Shown piece by piece: positions 44,595 through 52,041 of a stretch of 64,000 nt of DNA. Position 1 is the first letter of the stretch. Each line of letters opens with the position of its first letter. The notes beneath the pieces were generated by a model. It was given only the letters and a program-made list of their open reading frames with translations. It was not told where the DNA came from and ran no database searches. A program made the translations under genes and the position numbers. The DNA comes from Methanobacteriota archaeon (GTDB lineage: Archaea > Halobacteriota > Methanomicrobia > Methanomicrobiales > Methanomicrobiaceae): assembly GCA_016841665.1 (NCBI GenBank), contig JAENYT010000005.1, positions 50,625 through 114,624 of the forward strand, read 5' to 3'.

Positions 44595-45110
44595 ATGAGT
44601 GATGCACGACGCATACCCCGGGAAGCATGGGTGGCGGCGGGCCTTGGCCTTGTGCTGCTCGCAGCAGCGCTTTTCGTCCACACCATGGTTCTGCATCCCG
44701 CTGACCGCAGTCCCGTCACGCCGGAATCGCCCGAAGAACTGGGAGAAAAGCCCGTGTCTGCAGCAGACGGCGGACGCCCCGCGTCTGGCCCGTCCTTCTC
44801 CCTCTCGGTGTCCCCGGCGCATACAACGGCGAAAGCGGGCGACACCGTCCGCTACCTGATGACCATACGGCCCGAGGGGGGCTTCGACGCCCCCATCTCC
44901 CTCTCTCTTGCCGCCACCGCCCTCTACGGAACGGTCGCACAGACGAGGGATCTGGGCGTCATCGAACCGCCCTACGATCCGATCACCTATGATTTCGTCG
45001 CACCCGACCTCCCCTTCCCGGTGTCAGAGACGACCATCGAGGCCACCGTCACGGCAACGGGCGGCGGGCTGACCAGGACACAAGCGCTGACCCTGCGAGT
45101 GACGCGGTAG
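44595..45110 (+). CDS. Hypothetical membrane-anchored extracellular protein
   Basis: 171 residues. One N-terminal transmembrane helix (about 11-31, WVAAGLGLVLLAAALFVHTM) is followed by a Pro/Glu/Gly linker (33-62) and a beta-sandwich-like domain with an Ig/CARDB flavour (63-171). I do not recognise the family. ATG 44595 follows GGGATGCAGGG. A 3'-flanking open stretch in the same frame (45111-45233) appears to be a remnant of a similar protein. A 163-bp gap separates it from mch. Confidence 0.65.
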   Translation: MSDARRIPREAWVAAGLGLVLLAAALFVHTMVLHPADRSPVTPESPEELGEKPVSAADGGRPASGPSFSLSVSPAHTTAKAGDTVRYLMTIRPEGGFDAPISLSLAATALYGTVAQTRDLGVIEPPYDPITYDFVAPDLPFPVSETTIEATVTATGGGLTRTQALTLRVTR

Positions 45111-45233
45111 GCGCCCCGATCAAAATGGCGGTTTTTATTGCCTGATGAGGCCGAAGCCCAGACAGGCGGTGCAGGCGCCGCGGTGATCACCAGGACGGTC
45201 ATCATGCAGGTGCCCTACGAGGTGCAGCAGTAG
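45111..45233 (+). pseudogene. Remnant of a secreted-protein C-terminus next to tRNA-Val
   Basis: In frame with, and immediately after, the stop of the 44595 gene lies a 40-codon open stretch ending at TAG 45231-45233. Its last part (TGGAGAAVITRTVIMQVPYE) resembles the ending of the upstream protein (ATGGGLTRTQALTLRV). It has no start codon of its own with a ribosome site. I read it as the tail of a decayed tandem copy; the alternative is noncoding sequence. Confidence 0.35.
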
Positions 45234-45323
45234 GATGCAGCCGCGCCCGGGGGGGGGCGGTGGCCGGAAGACCGCTGCTTACAACACCTTTAATACAAAA
45301 CACACGCAATTTTGTAGGCTATA

Positions 45324-45397
45324 GGGCTTGTGGTCTAGCTGGTTATGACGTCGCCCTTACACGGCGAAGATCTCCGGTTCGAATCCGGACAGGCCCA
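45324..45397 (+). tRNA. tRNA-Val (TAC anticodon)
   Basis: The acceptor stem GGGCTTG pairs with CAGGCCC (one G-U), the anticodon loop centres on TAC inside CGCCCTTACACGGCG, and the T arm is TCCGGTTCGAATCCGGA. The discriminator base is A and CCA is not encoded. The 3' half from 45353 is the core of an integration site and is duplicated at 51551-51597, so the gene stays intact after integration. Confidence 0.93.
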
Positions 45398-45681
45398 TCG
45401 TTCGATTTTTCCGATTTAAAGAGCAATTCGACCTTAGATTCTAATTCAGCTATCCTCTTTTCAAGACGTGTTTCTGCCTTTGGTTTTATAACTTCATTAT
45501 TCAATTCTGAGACTTCTTTGAGAGTTATAAGGAAGGCTCTCTCCCCTTCATGTTCTGTTTCGTAAATATGCGCTGTCTTGCCTATGATATCTGCTTGGTC
45601 TTGAGGCATCCGAATTAGGGGATAAATTATGCCCTGTTTAGGACTCAATTTACTTATTTTTGATTTTCCGATAAGGTTCAT
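45343..45681 (-). CDS. Integrase N-terminal fragment (split by integration)
   Basis: The element-borne 5' part of the integrase gene. From ATG 45681 it encodes an AbrB/SpoVT-like segment (SKISKLSPKQGIIYPLIRMP, residues about 7-55), then a coiled coil (about 60-95), then crosses the att core (DGPVRIRTGDLRRVRA) and stops two codons inside the host tRNA sequence (45343-45345). A TATA box GTTATAAAACC (45714-45704, minus strand) is about 25-30 bp upstream of ATG 45681, pointing to leaderless transcription; an in-frame start at 45732 is the alternative. In the excised circle the frame would continue without interruption into the catalytic part at 51549. Confidence 0.75.
   Translation of the reverse strand: MNLIGKSKISKLSPKQGIIYPLIRMPQDQADIIGKTAHIYETEHEGERAFLITLKEVSELNNEVIKPKAETRLEKRIAELESKVELLFKSEKSNDGPVRIRTGDLRRVRATS
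45353..45399 (+). repeat. attL: 47-bp core in the 3' half of tRNA-Val
   Basis: Begins GCCCTTACACGGCGAAGATC and ends GGCCCATC. It covers the anticodon loop to two bases past the tRNA end and is identical over 47 bp to 51551-51597; the flanking bases differ. Confidence 0.93.
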
Positions 45682-45891
45682 TTTGCCCACTAGTTTTTTA
45701 ATTGGTTTTATAACGCTATAATGATGGCGCAACCGTGCTACTGATTACACGTTCGCTATTAATTCCTCTTGGTGTTCCATGGAAGTGGAAATATAAGCAC
45801 GGCATCCATCTTCAGAGCTAATTTTTCGATAGGTGATATAATTGAGTGAATATTATTCCCAACTACAAAAAAGGATTATTTTAATAATTCA

Positions 45892-46389
45892 ATGAATTCA
45901 CAAATATCTATGTCAAGTATTGAAGACATGTTACTTGAAATTGCTTGGAAAAATTATGATTTCAACTTTGAATCAAAAAGGGATCTGGATAACAAAACAA
46001 ATATGATCCTTGTTGCAAATGGCGTCTTGCTAGGGTTAATCTTCAATGGACTAGAAAAACTACAATTCCATCTCGGCTTAATATCCGTGGTTTTAATCGT
46101 TTTATCAGCAATATGGTGCGTTCAAGTTCTGCGTTTGGAGCCATATAAGACAGTAGATGTGTTAAAAACGTGGCACGCATTAAAAGAGAGAGAGATTCTC
46201 GATAAGCCAATACCAGCAAAGAAAAACATGTTTGCAACAGTTGATAAGGCCGTTAAAGAAAATATGGAAAAATATTCGATATTGGTAAAAGATTATAGAT
46301 ATGCCATATCCTTTTTCAGATTCGCATTGATATTCTTAGGATTCGCAATACTAATTCCAATTATTGCTCCTTATATAACATTATTTTAA
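45892..46389 (+). CDS. Element-encoded membrane protein with DxDNKxxxI motif
   Basis: 165 residues, AT-rich. A cytosolic helix with RDLDNKTNMILVANGVLLG leads into two transmembrane helices (about 42-62 and 66-84), then a helical loop (85-130) and a final hydrophobic hairpin (about 138-162). The D-N-K-x4-L-x2-N-G entry into a TM pair is reminiscent of small membrane effector families (Pycsar/SLATT-like 2TM proteins) but no cyclase or sensor partner is present. I cannot assign a family. Just upstream is an AT-rich promoter region. Confidence 0.7.
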   Translation: MNSQISMSSIEDMLLEIAWKNYDFNFESKRDLDNKTNMILVANGVLLGLIFNGLEKLQFHLGLISVVLIVLSAIWCVQVLRLEPYKTVDVLKTWHALKEREILDKPIPAKKNMFATVDKAVKENMEKYSILVKDYRYAISFFRFALIFLGFAILIPIIAPYITLF

Positions 46390-46395
46390 AATTGG

Positions 46396-46536
46396 TCATT
46401 TTCTAATTATTTCATCTAATTGTCTCATACGCTTTTTTGGTGGGAAGGATTTTTCAATAACCTCATAAACCTCAGTCATCACTTCTGGTTCCTCATACGA
46501 CACTTCAACCGTACTCTCTTCATCACCATTTGACAT
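46396..46536 (-). CDS. 46-residue acidic protein A (tandem paralogue)
   Basis: Below the usual size cut-off but well supported: AAAGGTGG lies 6 nt before ATG 46536, and the product is very like the one encoded just upstream at 46548-46688. Both are 46 residues, start with an acidic N-terminus, share YEEPEV followed by V-Y-x-x-I, then F-x-P-K and a charged tail. This copy ends in a basic/hydrophobic KRMRQLDEIIRK. The function is unknown. Confidence 0.65.
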   Translation of the reverse strand: MSNGDEESTVEVSYEEPEVMTEVYEVIEKSFPPKKRMRQLDEIIRK

Positions 46537-46547
46537 GTTAACCACCT

Positions 46548-46688
46548 TTAATCAGAATCTCTGCGATCATCGAAAAATCCTTTTTGTGTTTTCGGATTAA
46601 ACTGGTTTAGGATTTCTGCATATACCCCTTCCAGAACCTCCGGTTCTTCATAGATATCTTCAGTTTTTGATTCGCTTTCTTCGCCCAT
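46548..46688 (-). CDS. 46-residue acidic protein B (tandem paralogue)
   Basis: Paralogue of the 46396 gene: identical length, shared YEEPEV-x3-VY-x2-I core and an F-x-P-K segment. The N-terminus is more acidic (MGEESESKTED) and the tail is FFDDRRDSD. The ATG at 46688 has a weak upstream ribosome site (ACTTTGGTAT). An inverted repeat ATTATTA-N6-TAATAAT (46701-46720) lies just upstream and may be an operator. The 11-bp spacing to copy A implies one transcript. Confidence 0.62.
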   Translation of the reverse strand: MGEESESKTEDIYEEPEVLEGVYAEILNQFNPKTQKGFFDDRRDSD

Positions 46689-47130
46689 TATACCAAAGTT
46701 ATTATTATAGTTGTAATAATCTTTGTTCTCTGCAGGGTGAAAATGAATTGATTCAATGCATGATCATCCCATTACTCTTTCTCATTAACGTTCCCTTTTA
46801 AGAGGTTTTCTCGTCTGAACTAAATGCATATTTTTCCATTCAAAGCCAATTCCTTGCTTTTTAGAGAACCAGAACACATTTTTGGATACTTGGGTTATGT
46901 CAATGGTGATTTGTTTTTTTAACGAGCTCAATTTGAGCAGATTTCATCCCGATTTGAAAATAGAAAGTTTTAATATGTATTAAGACCAATATATTATGAG
47001 TATAAAGGATTATGTACTTTTCTTCTGCTATCAAGATTGTAGCACTTACAACTTTTTGAGAAATCTTTGTTTACAGGCTATTTTCGATATTCGCAGAATA
47101 TTTAATAAAATTTGAGTGGTGAAAAGAAAA
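46689..47130. other. AT-rich 440-bp intergenic region of the element
   Basis: Divergent region between the two small acidic genes (minus) and the helicase (plus). It holds ATTATTA-N6-TAATAAT (46701-46720), GCTCAA-T-TTGAGC (46926-46938), and TATA-like AT runs near 46974-46995. A 39-codon frame with several cysteines (46996-47115) ends one base before the helicase's upstream GTG, but has no ribosome site. This is the best candidate for a replication origin or regulatory hub of the element (inference). Confidence 0.4.
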
Positions 47131-48999
47131 ATGAAAACAGATACGAGTAGCGTTAGCTACGAAAAAAATTCCACTTTTTGGAATACTGTATCGTTATGTG
47201 AACATTACTATTCGCAATTCCAGCATAGGAATATCTTCGACATTCGGCATACTGGATGCGGAAAAACTACAGCTGCAATTGAATACATTCATCATGAGGT
47301 GAGGAATGGGCGAAACGTCATCGTTGTAATGCGTTCCTACGAAAATCTTGAGGAATGTAAGAATAAACTTGATTCAGATGTATATGAGAGAGCACTCATT
47401 TTTAGGGGAAAGACACAGCCGGGAATGTGTTATCAGGGAGAACAAAGGATTACTTCGTTAGATTACATTAGGCCAATTAACACATGTACTTTCTGTCCAG
47501 CTGAAGAATATTGTGAATACAATAAGCAAATTGCCGAATTATCAAATTTGAAGGATGATGGTGTCGTTGTTTTCGTAGTAAAGGAAATGCTCCCTTTTGT
47601 GTTAAACCTACTTTCTTGGGAAGGTATCACAACAATCATCGATGATGTTCCACTTGCAGACATAATGATGCCTACTTATTCAACATCGCTTAGCAATCTC
47701 GAAGAAATTGAATCTTTCATAAGTCGGCATATTGGCTCAAACGGTGCCATCAATAACGCCATAGGATTATTAAAAAATCAGGAGAAGGATGTGATTATCA
47801 GTTATATTAGGGAGAATCAGCTTGAAATCGTATCACAGCTTCACGAAATTGAAGAAATCGTGAGCGATCACCTAAACCCATCATCACAATCCAAATTTCA
47901 GGATGACGAGAAGATTCCTGATTTTAAGATAATTTATCCCCTTATTGATGCCGTGAGGCAAGATGGTGAGATTAAAATATACAATAGTCTCAATGGGCCA
48001 ATCTCGAATGTTAGAATTGTAGAAAATCGTTTATCCAAATTGAAGTCTATTCGGGTTTTTTACCTGAATGCAACCCCTGGTGGTAGAGATGAATACTGCA
48101 TGGATCAACTTGGTGATTATGGAGATCCTATTCGATCCGATGCCGAACTGAATGACAACTTCACTGTGATTCATGTCAGTGATCATAGATATCCAGCCAC
48201 AGGGATCCTCCAAAGTCCAGATGCCATTATAGGACACATAGAGGCAGTGAATAAAGAATTAATTGGGGCACTAGAATGTCTTGATGAATCATTTGTGTTG
48301 TTCTCTCATGGAGAAGTATATTTTTCTGTTTTTCAAGATTTAGAGACATTTGAAGGAAATCACATGCCTGTGAAATTCTTCGGAAGTTTGGTTTCAAGCA
48401 CAAATGAATTCCGGGGTGTAAAGATTTCTATTATTGTTGGAACACCCTCCCTTCCACCTGAAGCATTCTTTCATCCTGCATATGATGAGTGGATGATACC
48501 GGTAGAGGAGAGAGAATCAAATTATCCTGTACCACGGTTGATTTCCAACATTGAATCGAAGAATCAGATTATTCAGATGATTGGGCGGATAATGAGAAAG
48601 GATGAGCGAAATCCTGAGGCAAAGAAGATATGCATCGTTTTTAGCGACATAGACTTGGCTGATGGCGAATATATGCCCCAGAATGGTGCAAAGATTGAGA
48701 GACATTCAATTAGAAGTGCAGCAGGTAGAGATACGCTATTGAGCAGGATGCATAGGCTATCACGGGAAGCACTCGAAGAATCAATTATTGAAAAAATGTT
48801 TTCCGAAATTGATCTCGAGCTTGAACTTGGAAAGAGAATTCTGCTCAACCAATATGCGGAAAAGGTTGCAAATCAGGTAAAACTTATTTCTGCAAGTAAA
48901 ATTAAAGGCATTCTATCAAATCAATACAAAGTCGAGAGAATCCCCCATGGTAAATTCAATCGGCAAACTCATTTCATCACAGAAAAACTGAGCTCATAG
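47131..48999 (+). CDS. DinG/XPD-like superfamily 2 helicase with four-Cys (Fe-S type) motif
   Basis: 622 residues from ATG 47131 (GGTGA 9 nt upstream; GTG 47116 possible). Walker A is RHTGCGKTTAAIE (about 40-52). A four-cysteine set follows: one in QPGMCYQG and three in CTFCPAEEYC (about 100-130), placed between motif I and II as in the XPD/DinG iron-sulfur domain. Motif II is TIIDDVP (about 172-178). Motif VI is QMIGRIMRKDE (about 487-497). A helical tail (about 545-622) is unassigned. This is the only clear nucleic-acid enzyme on the element besides the integrase, so it may drive replication or transfer (inference). Confidence 0.8.
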   Translation: MKTDTSSVSYEKNSTFWNTVSLCEHYYSQFQHRNIFDIRHTGCGKTTAAIEYIHHEVRNGRNVIVVMRSYENLEECKNKLDSDVYERALIFRGKTQPGMCYQGEQRITSLDYIRPINTCTFCPAEEYCEYNKQIAELSNLKDDGVVVFVVKEMLPFVLNLLSWEGITTIIDDVPLADIMMPTYSTSLSNLEEIESFISRHIGSNGAINNAIGLLKNQEKDVIISYIRENQLEIVSQLHEIEEIVSDHLNPSSQSKFQDDEKIPDFKIIYPLIDAVRQDGEIKIYNSLNGPISNVRIVENRLSKLKSIRVFYLNATPGGRDEYCMDQLGDYGDPIRSDAELNDNFTVIHVSDHRYPATGILQSPDAIIGHIEAVNKELIGALECLDESFVLFSHGEVYFSVFQDLETFEGNHMPVKFFGSLVSSTNEFRGVKISIIVGTPSLPPEAFFHPAYDEWMIPVEERESNYPVPRLISNIESKNQIIQMIGRIMRKDERNPEAKKICIVFSDIDLADGEYMPQNGAKIERHSIRSAAGRDTLLSRMHRLSREALEESIIEKMFSEIDLELELGKRILLNQYAEKVANQVKLISASKIKGILSNQYKVERIPHGKFNRQTHFITEKLSS

Positions 49000-49311
49000 T
49001 GGCTTTATATTAGTCAATATTGTCCGAATCTTGCTTCGTTGGCACATATTTGAATCAATCACTCTATAATTAATTATAGAGTGGAATGATTGAAAAGTTG
49101 CTATCTGGGCTCATTGGCCCTTCATTTATTTATTTTAGGGTTCACATAAGCTCAGTTTTTTATTTTGGCTAAAAATTGGTTTGATGTCTTTTCTTGATCC
49201 TTCAAAGCACCTGTTTAGATAAAATTTCGTTCTTACAGGAAAATACCCTCTATCCAAATAGATATTAGTTACATGCTCAATAATTGCTATCTGAATTGAT
49301 GAAAATTGTAA
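49000..49311. other. 312-bp AT-rich gap with a perfect 24-bp palindrome
   Basis: Convergent region between the helicase and the 252-residue membrane protein. Positions 49060-49083 form a perfect 24-bp palindrome with two 12-bp arms meeting at 49071/49072 (arm starts CACTCTATAATT). Outer arms TCAAT (49055-49059) and ATTGA (49089-49093) extend it with a 5-nt insertion. It could be a bidirectional terminator, a replication site, or a dimeric protein's binding site. I see no gene here. Confidence 0.5.
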
Positions 49312-50070
49312 TCATTTGTTCATCGAATTAAACGCATTTTCCTCTATTTCTAAATCGATAGGGAGTGTTTTGATAATCCCATCGATAGTAACAAAAGTTA
49401 ATGCAAGCAAATAGATTTTTACCTCATTAAATGATGTAATCGCGTAAACATATGTGACAATTAGAAACATTATGAGAATAACAACGAATACTTCTCTAAT
49501 AGCTAAATTCTCATAATATCGGGCTATTACTAAATTGATGAGTAACAAACCGATAGATGTTACAATTAGCGCTATTGCAATTTCGAAAAGAATATCAAAA
49601 TATTCAGTCCTGAAAGGAGAACTCTGGTCATAACAATATACCGATAGGTAAAATAATACTCCTATTAAAAAAAATTGGAATAATGCAAATGGTATTGAAC
49701 TGAACATTAACTTAGTTTCATTTTTTGATTTGTTTTTTCGGTACTCTACGTAATTGGATCCAAGTATATTTGATTTTTTATCATACACATATTGCCAGGC
49801 ACGATAGTAAGTATAAGAATTTTTTACTATGATGCATAAAATTAGAATCGAGATTAGATTACTAAATATTGCTGCTAACAAGAGCTTATTGTCGCTTTGA
49901 TCTGTTAAACTATACAAAAATGCTGTTAGTGCAATAAAAACCCCAAACAAAGTAATATTTATGTTATTTTTCTCTAAAAACGATTCTAATCCGATACCAA
50001 TGAATATATGCCCACAATTCTCACAGATGACGTAATTACTGCTCTCAGTACCGCAATGAGGACATTTCAT
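49312..50070 (-). CDS. Zinc-ribbon-headed multispanning membrane protein
   Basis: 252 residues, AT-rich. The N-terminus is a zinc ribbon (CPHCGTESSNYVICENCGH, C-x2-C-x11-C-x2-C, residues 3-21). About six hydrophobic segments follow from residue 36 to 230, with basic loops. I do not recognise the family; zinc-ribbon plus TM proteins of this sort are common and generally uncharacterised in archaea. It lies between the palindromic gap and the 111-residue membrane gene, all on the integrase strand. Confidence 0.7.
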   Translation of the reverse strand: MKCPHCGTESSNYVICENCGHIFIGIGLESFLEKNNINITLFGVFIALTAFLYSLTDQSDNKLLLAAIFSNLISILILCIIVKNSYTYYRAWQYVYDKKSNILGSNYVEYRKNKSKNETKLMFSSIPFALFQFFLIGVLFYLSVYCYDQSSPFRTEYFDILFEIAIALIVTSIGLLLINLVIARYYENLAIREVFVVILIMFLIVTYVYAITSFNEVKIYLLALTFVTIDGIIKTLPIDLEIEENAFNSMNK

Positions 50071-50229
50071 CGAAAAAAAGTTATATTTAGTTGAGATTAA
50101 TTTTCCTATTCTCTTTTTAAAATTACCCTCATCAATTTATTGAACTATTCTTCAAATTCTCAGGCAAGAATTCCTGATTAGAACTCCAAATTAGACAAAA
50201 TGTAAGTTAATTAGAAATTATAAATCTCT

Positions 50230-50565
50230 TTAATTTTGTTTTAACAAACTGATTATGTAGCCAACGATAGTGCCAGTAACAAAAGCAAAGGTTTCACCAC
50301 CAACTTTATCCAAATAAGTTAAATACGCCATAGAAATAAAAATCAGCCCAATTAGCGATGCGACCATAAATGTAATATTTTGGCGTCTCTTTTCTGAGTA
50401 CTGCTTAACAGAATCAATGAGATTATTTGCTATGTCAGAATATATTGCAGTTTTCTCTTTTTCGACATCTGCAAGATATTTTTGGACTTCGGCCCATTTT
50501 TCGGGATCTGCATATAACTGAGGATATTGATCTTCTTCCACTATATTCTGATCTTCTTCCACCAT
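50230..50565 (-). CDS. Small two-TM membrane protein with repeated acidic N-terminus
   Basis: 111 residues from ATG 50565 (GTG 50574 also possible). The N-terminus carries a short tandem repeat (VEEDQNIVEEDQ), a cytosolic amphipathic helix (about 20-65, EKWAEVQKYLADVEKEKTA), then two hydrophobic helices (about 66-84 and 90-108). Located 27 bp after the integrase fragment's end on the same strand sense. Unknown function. Confidence 0.62.
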   Translation of the reverse strand: MVEEDQNIVEEDQYPQLYADPEKWAEVQKYLADVEKEKTAIYSDIANNLIDSVKQYSEKRRQNITFMVASLIGLIFISMAYLTYLDKVGGETFAFVTGTIVGYIISLLKQN

Positions 50566-50601
50566 ATTATTCACATCATGTGATTATAATGATAAGATTA
50601 T

Positions 50602-51525
50602 TTAAAGATCTTGAATTTGTGGACTATTCCTCCAATACTCTAAATACCTCTTATACACATTCTCCGGTAAGAACTGCTTATATGAACTCCAATTAATGCT
50701 CGAAACTCCATGACTCATGATGAAATTCTTATTAGCATCGGTAAAACCGATTTCATCCGATTTTTGCTCGAAGAATTTTCTGAGGTCTTTCAATTCCAAT
50801 TTTCCATTCGTCCTTGATAGTTGTACAGGGTTCTCCCTTAACCATCTCATCAGTCTTTGATACTGGAACATTGGCTCATCATCTCTTCTTCGTTGAACCA
50901 GATCGCTGAGGTATGGGATAAGAACAGGGTGAAGCGGAACATAGTGCTGTAATCTGATTTTATCCTGATGTGCTTCTACAGTGAGAACAGGTGGATCTTG
51001 TTTCAATGCCTCCCTGAACTGGCCCACGGTAAGTCTTGATGTGGTAACGGGCCGTTGTCCAGAGTATGCCAGAAAGAGCACAGTGGCTTTATAATGGAGT
51101 TTCTTCTTTGTGTCTAGAGTTGACTTATCGATGGCCTTGATACACGCTCTGACATCTTCTGTGGTGATTATGCGCGCTGTGAGTAACTTCACTTCCCTGA
51201 TGGATTTCGGCATCTCAAGAAAGGCTTCGAACTTTCGATATTCCTGATTGAAGTGGATCTTGGAGAGATGACGCAAGAAGGCAATTGTAAAGTTGAACAC
51301 TTTACCCCATGAATCCTTGCTCTGAAACGTATTCAGGACATGATCACGCAGATGAGAGATTGTGGTAACCGAAATTGTGCCTTCAGTGATCGAATAAAAG
51401 ATATCTCGGGCCTTTCTGATCCATCGCGCAGACTGATCCGCCAATCCTTTTGTCCTCTGTTCAGTGTAGCTATTCAGTTCGCTTGTCGTATAGTAGTGAA
51501 CTTCTTCAGAAAACTTTTCTGGCAT
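50602..51525 (-). CDS. Integrase catalytic C-terminal fragment (tyrosine recombinase, split)
   Basis: 307 residues from ATG 51525; the frame actually stays open upstream through the att core (51597-51551) and into host sequence. Catalytic residues can be traced: Arg in SGQRPVTT (box I), Lys in QDKIRL, KDLR (the K-x-x-R variant of H-x-x-R known in archaeal integrases), His in MSHG, and a nucleophile Tyr in SSYKQF ten residues later. The N-terminal SAM-like core-binding segment covers about residues 15-105. With the 45343 fragment it would make one SSV-type integrase of about 425 residues once the element is circular. Confidence 0.85.
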   Translation of the reverse strand: MPEKFSEEVHYYTTSELNSYTEQRTKGLADQSARWIRKARDIFYSITEGTISVTTISHLRDHVLNTFQSKDSWGKVFNFTIAFLRHLSKIHFNQEYRKFEAFLEMPKSIREVKLLTARIITTEDVRACIKAIDKSTLDTKKKLHYKATVLFLAYSGQRPVTTSRLTVGQFREALKQDPPVLTVEAHQDKIRLQHYVPLHPVLIPYLSDLVQRRRDDEPMFQYQRLMRWLRENPVQLSRTNGKLELKDLRKFFEQKSDEIGFTDANKNFIMSHGVSSINWSSYKQFLPENVYKRYLEYWRNSPQIQDL

Positions 51526-51550
51526 ATTTGGGTTGCAATCAGAAATTCCA

Positions 51551-51597
51551 GCCCTTACACGGCGAAGATCTCCGGTTCGAATCCGGACAGGCCCATC
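51551..51597 (+). repeat. attR: 47-bp copy of the tRNA-Val 3' half
   Basis: Perfect 47-bp match to 45353-45399. The bases after it (AACCGCCCTCTTTTCAC) are host-like and would directly follow the tRNA in an element-free chromosome, giving it a T-rich terminator. Confidence 0.93.
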
Positions 51598-51730
51598 AAC
51601 CGCCCTCTTTTCACAAAAAAAATATCGCAGTGGACAGACTTCCGACCACCGTCTCTTCACCCGGCAGCACAAATCTTCATGATAAATAATTATAAATACA
51701 GGCGGGAGTGAATACCTCCCTGTGGTGACC

Positions 51731-51895
51731 ATGCCACGCTATGACACGTCATGCCCGTATTGCTCAAATACGGAACGCGTCAGGATCCGGAGGATTGACG
51801 GCAGTCTTGGCCTCTACTGTCCGAGTTGCAAATATATCGAGCATATTGCATCCCCGGTGTACTTCGAATCGGAGCCCAAGGGGCCCATTGCCTGA
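51731..51895 (+). CDS. Small zinc-ribbon protein
   Basis: 54 residues, host-like composition. The frame starts at ATG 51731 with GTGGTGA just upstream. Two CxxC knuckles (CPYC at 8-11 and CPSC at 34-37) surround a basic segment (RVRIRRIDG) and give a classic zinc ribbon. A TATA box AATTATAAATA lies about 35 bp upstream. Function unknown; probably nucleic-acid or protein binding. It is the first host gene right of the element. Confidence 0.7.
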   Translation: MPRYDTSCPYCSNTERVRIRRIDGSLGLYCPSCKYIEHIASPVYFESEPKGPIA

Positions 51896-52041
51896 TTGCC
51901 ACTATCACTCCCGCTGCCGGCACGCAAAAATGGCACGAAGAAGCCACGCTTTTGCACATCCATTGCCCAACGCGGCCTTCCCCATCCGGCCCACCGCCAC
52001 CGTATAACCTATGGTTTACGGCGCACAACATATACTCCATC

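Larger units (their letters stand above)
45353..51597. mobile_element. SSV-type integrated element in tRNA-Val
   Basis: A roughly 6.2-kb AT-rich island with sharp composition change from the flanking GC-rich chromosome. It is bounded by 47-bp perfect direct repeats of the tRNA-Val 3' half. A tyrosine-recombinase fragment lies at each end, and both are in the same frame through the repeat; on excision the two would join to one integrase of about 425 residues. Cargo: three membrane proteins, two tandem 46-residue acidic proteins and a DinG/XPD-like helicase. No capsid, MCM or Rep gene is recognisable, so it may be a small integrative plasmid, a virus satellite or a remnant. Confidence 0.9.

Noticed and set aside
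46396..46688. Lasso-peptide-like leader (YxxPxL motif) in the two 46-residue proteins
   Set aside because: YEEPEV fits only part of the motif, the downstream Gly/Thr pattern is missing, and there is no maturation enzyme nearby.
46996..47115. 39-codon Cys-containing frame just before the helicase
   Set aside because: No Shine-Dalgarno and only weak TATA support; kept as a note within the intergenic entry rather than called as a gene.
51551..51732. Integrase reading frame continuing right through attR into host sequence to a start at 51732
   Set aside because: The part beyond 51597 is chromosomal flank, so it is open by chance; the true upstream part of the gene lies at the left end of the element.
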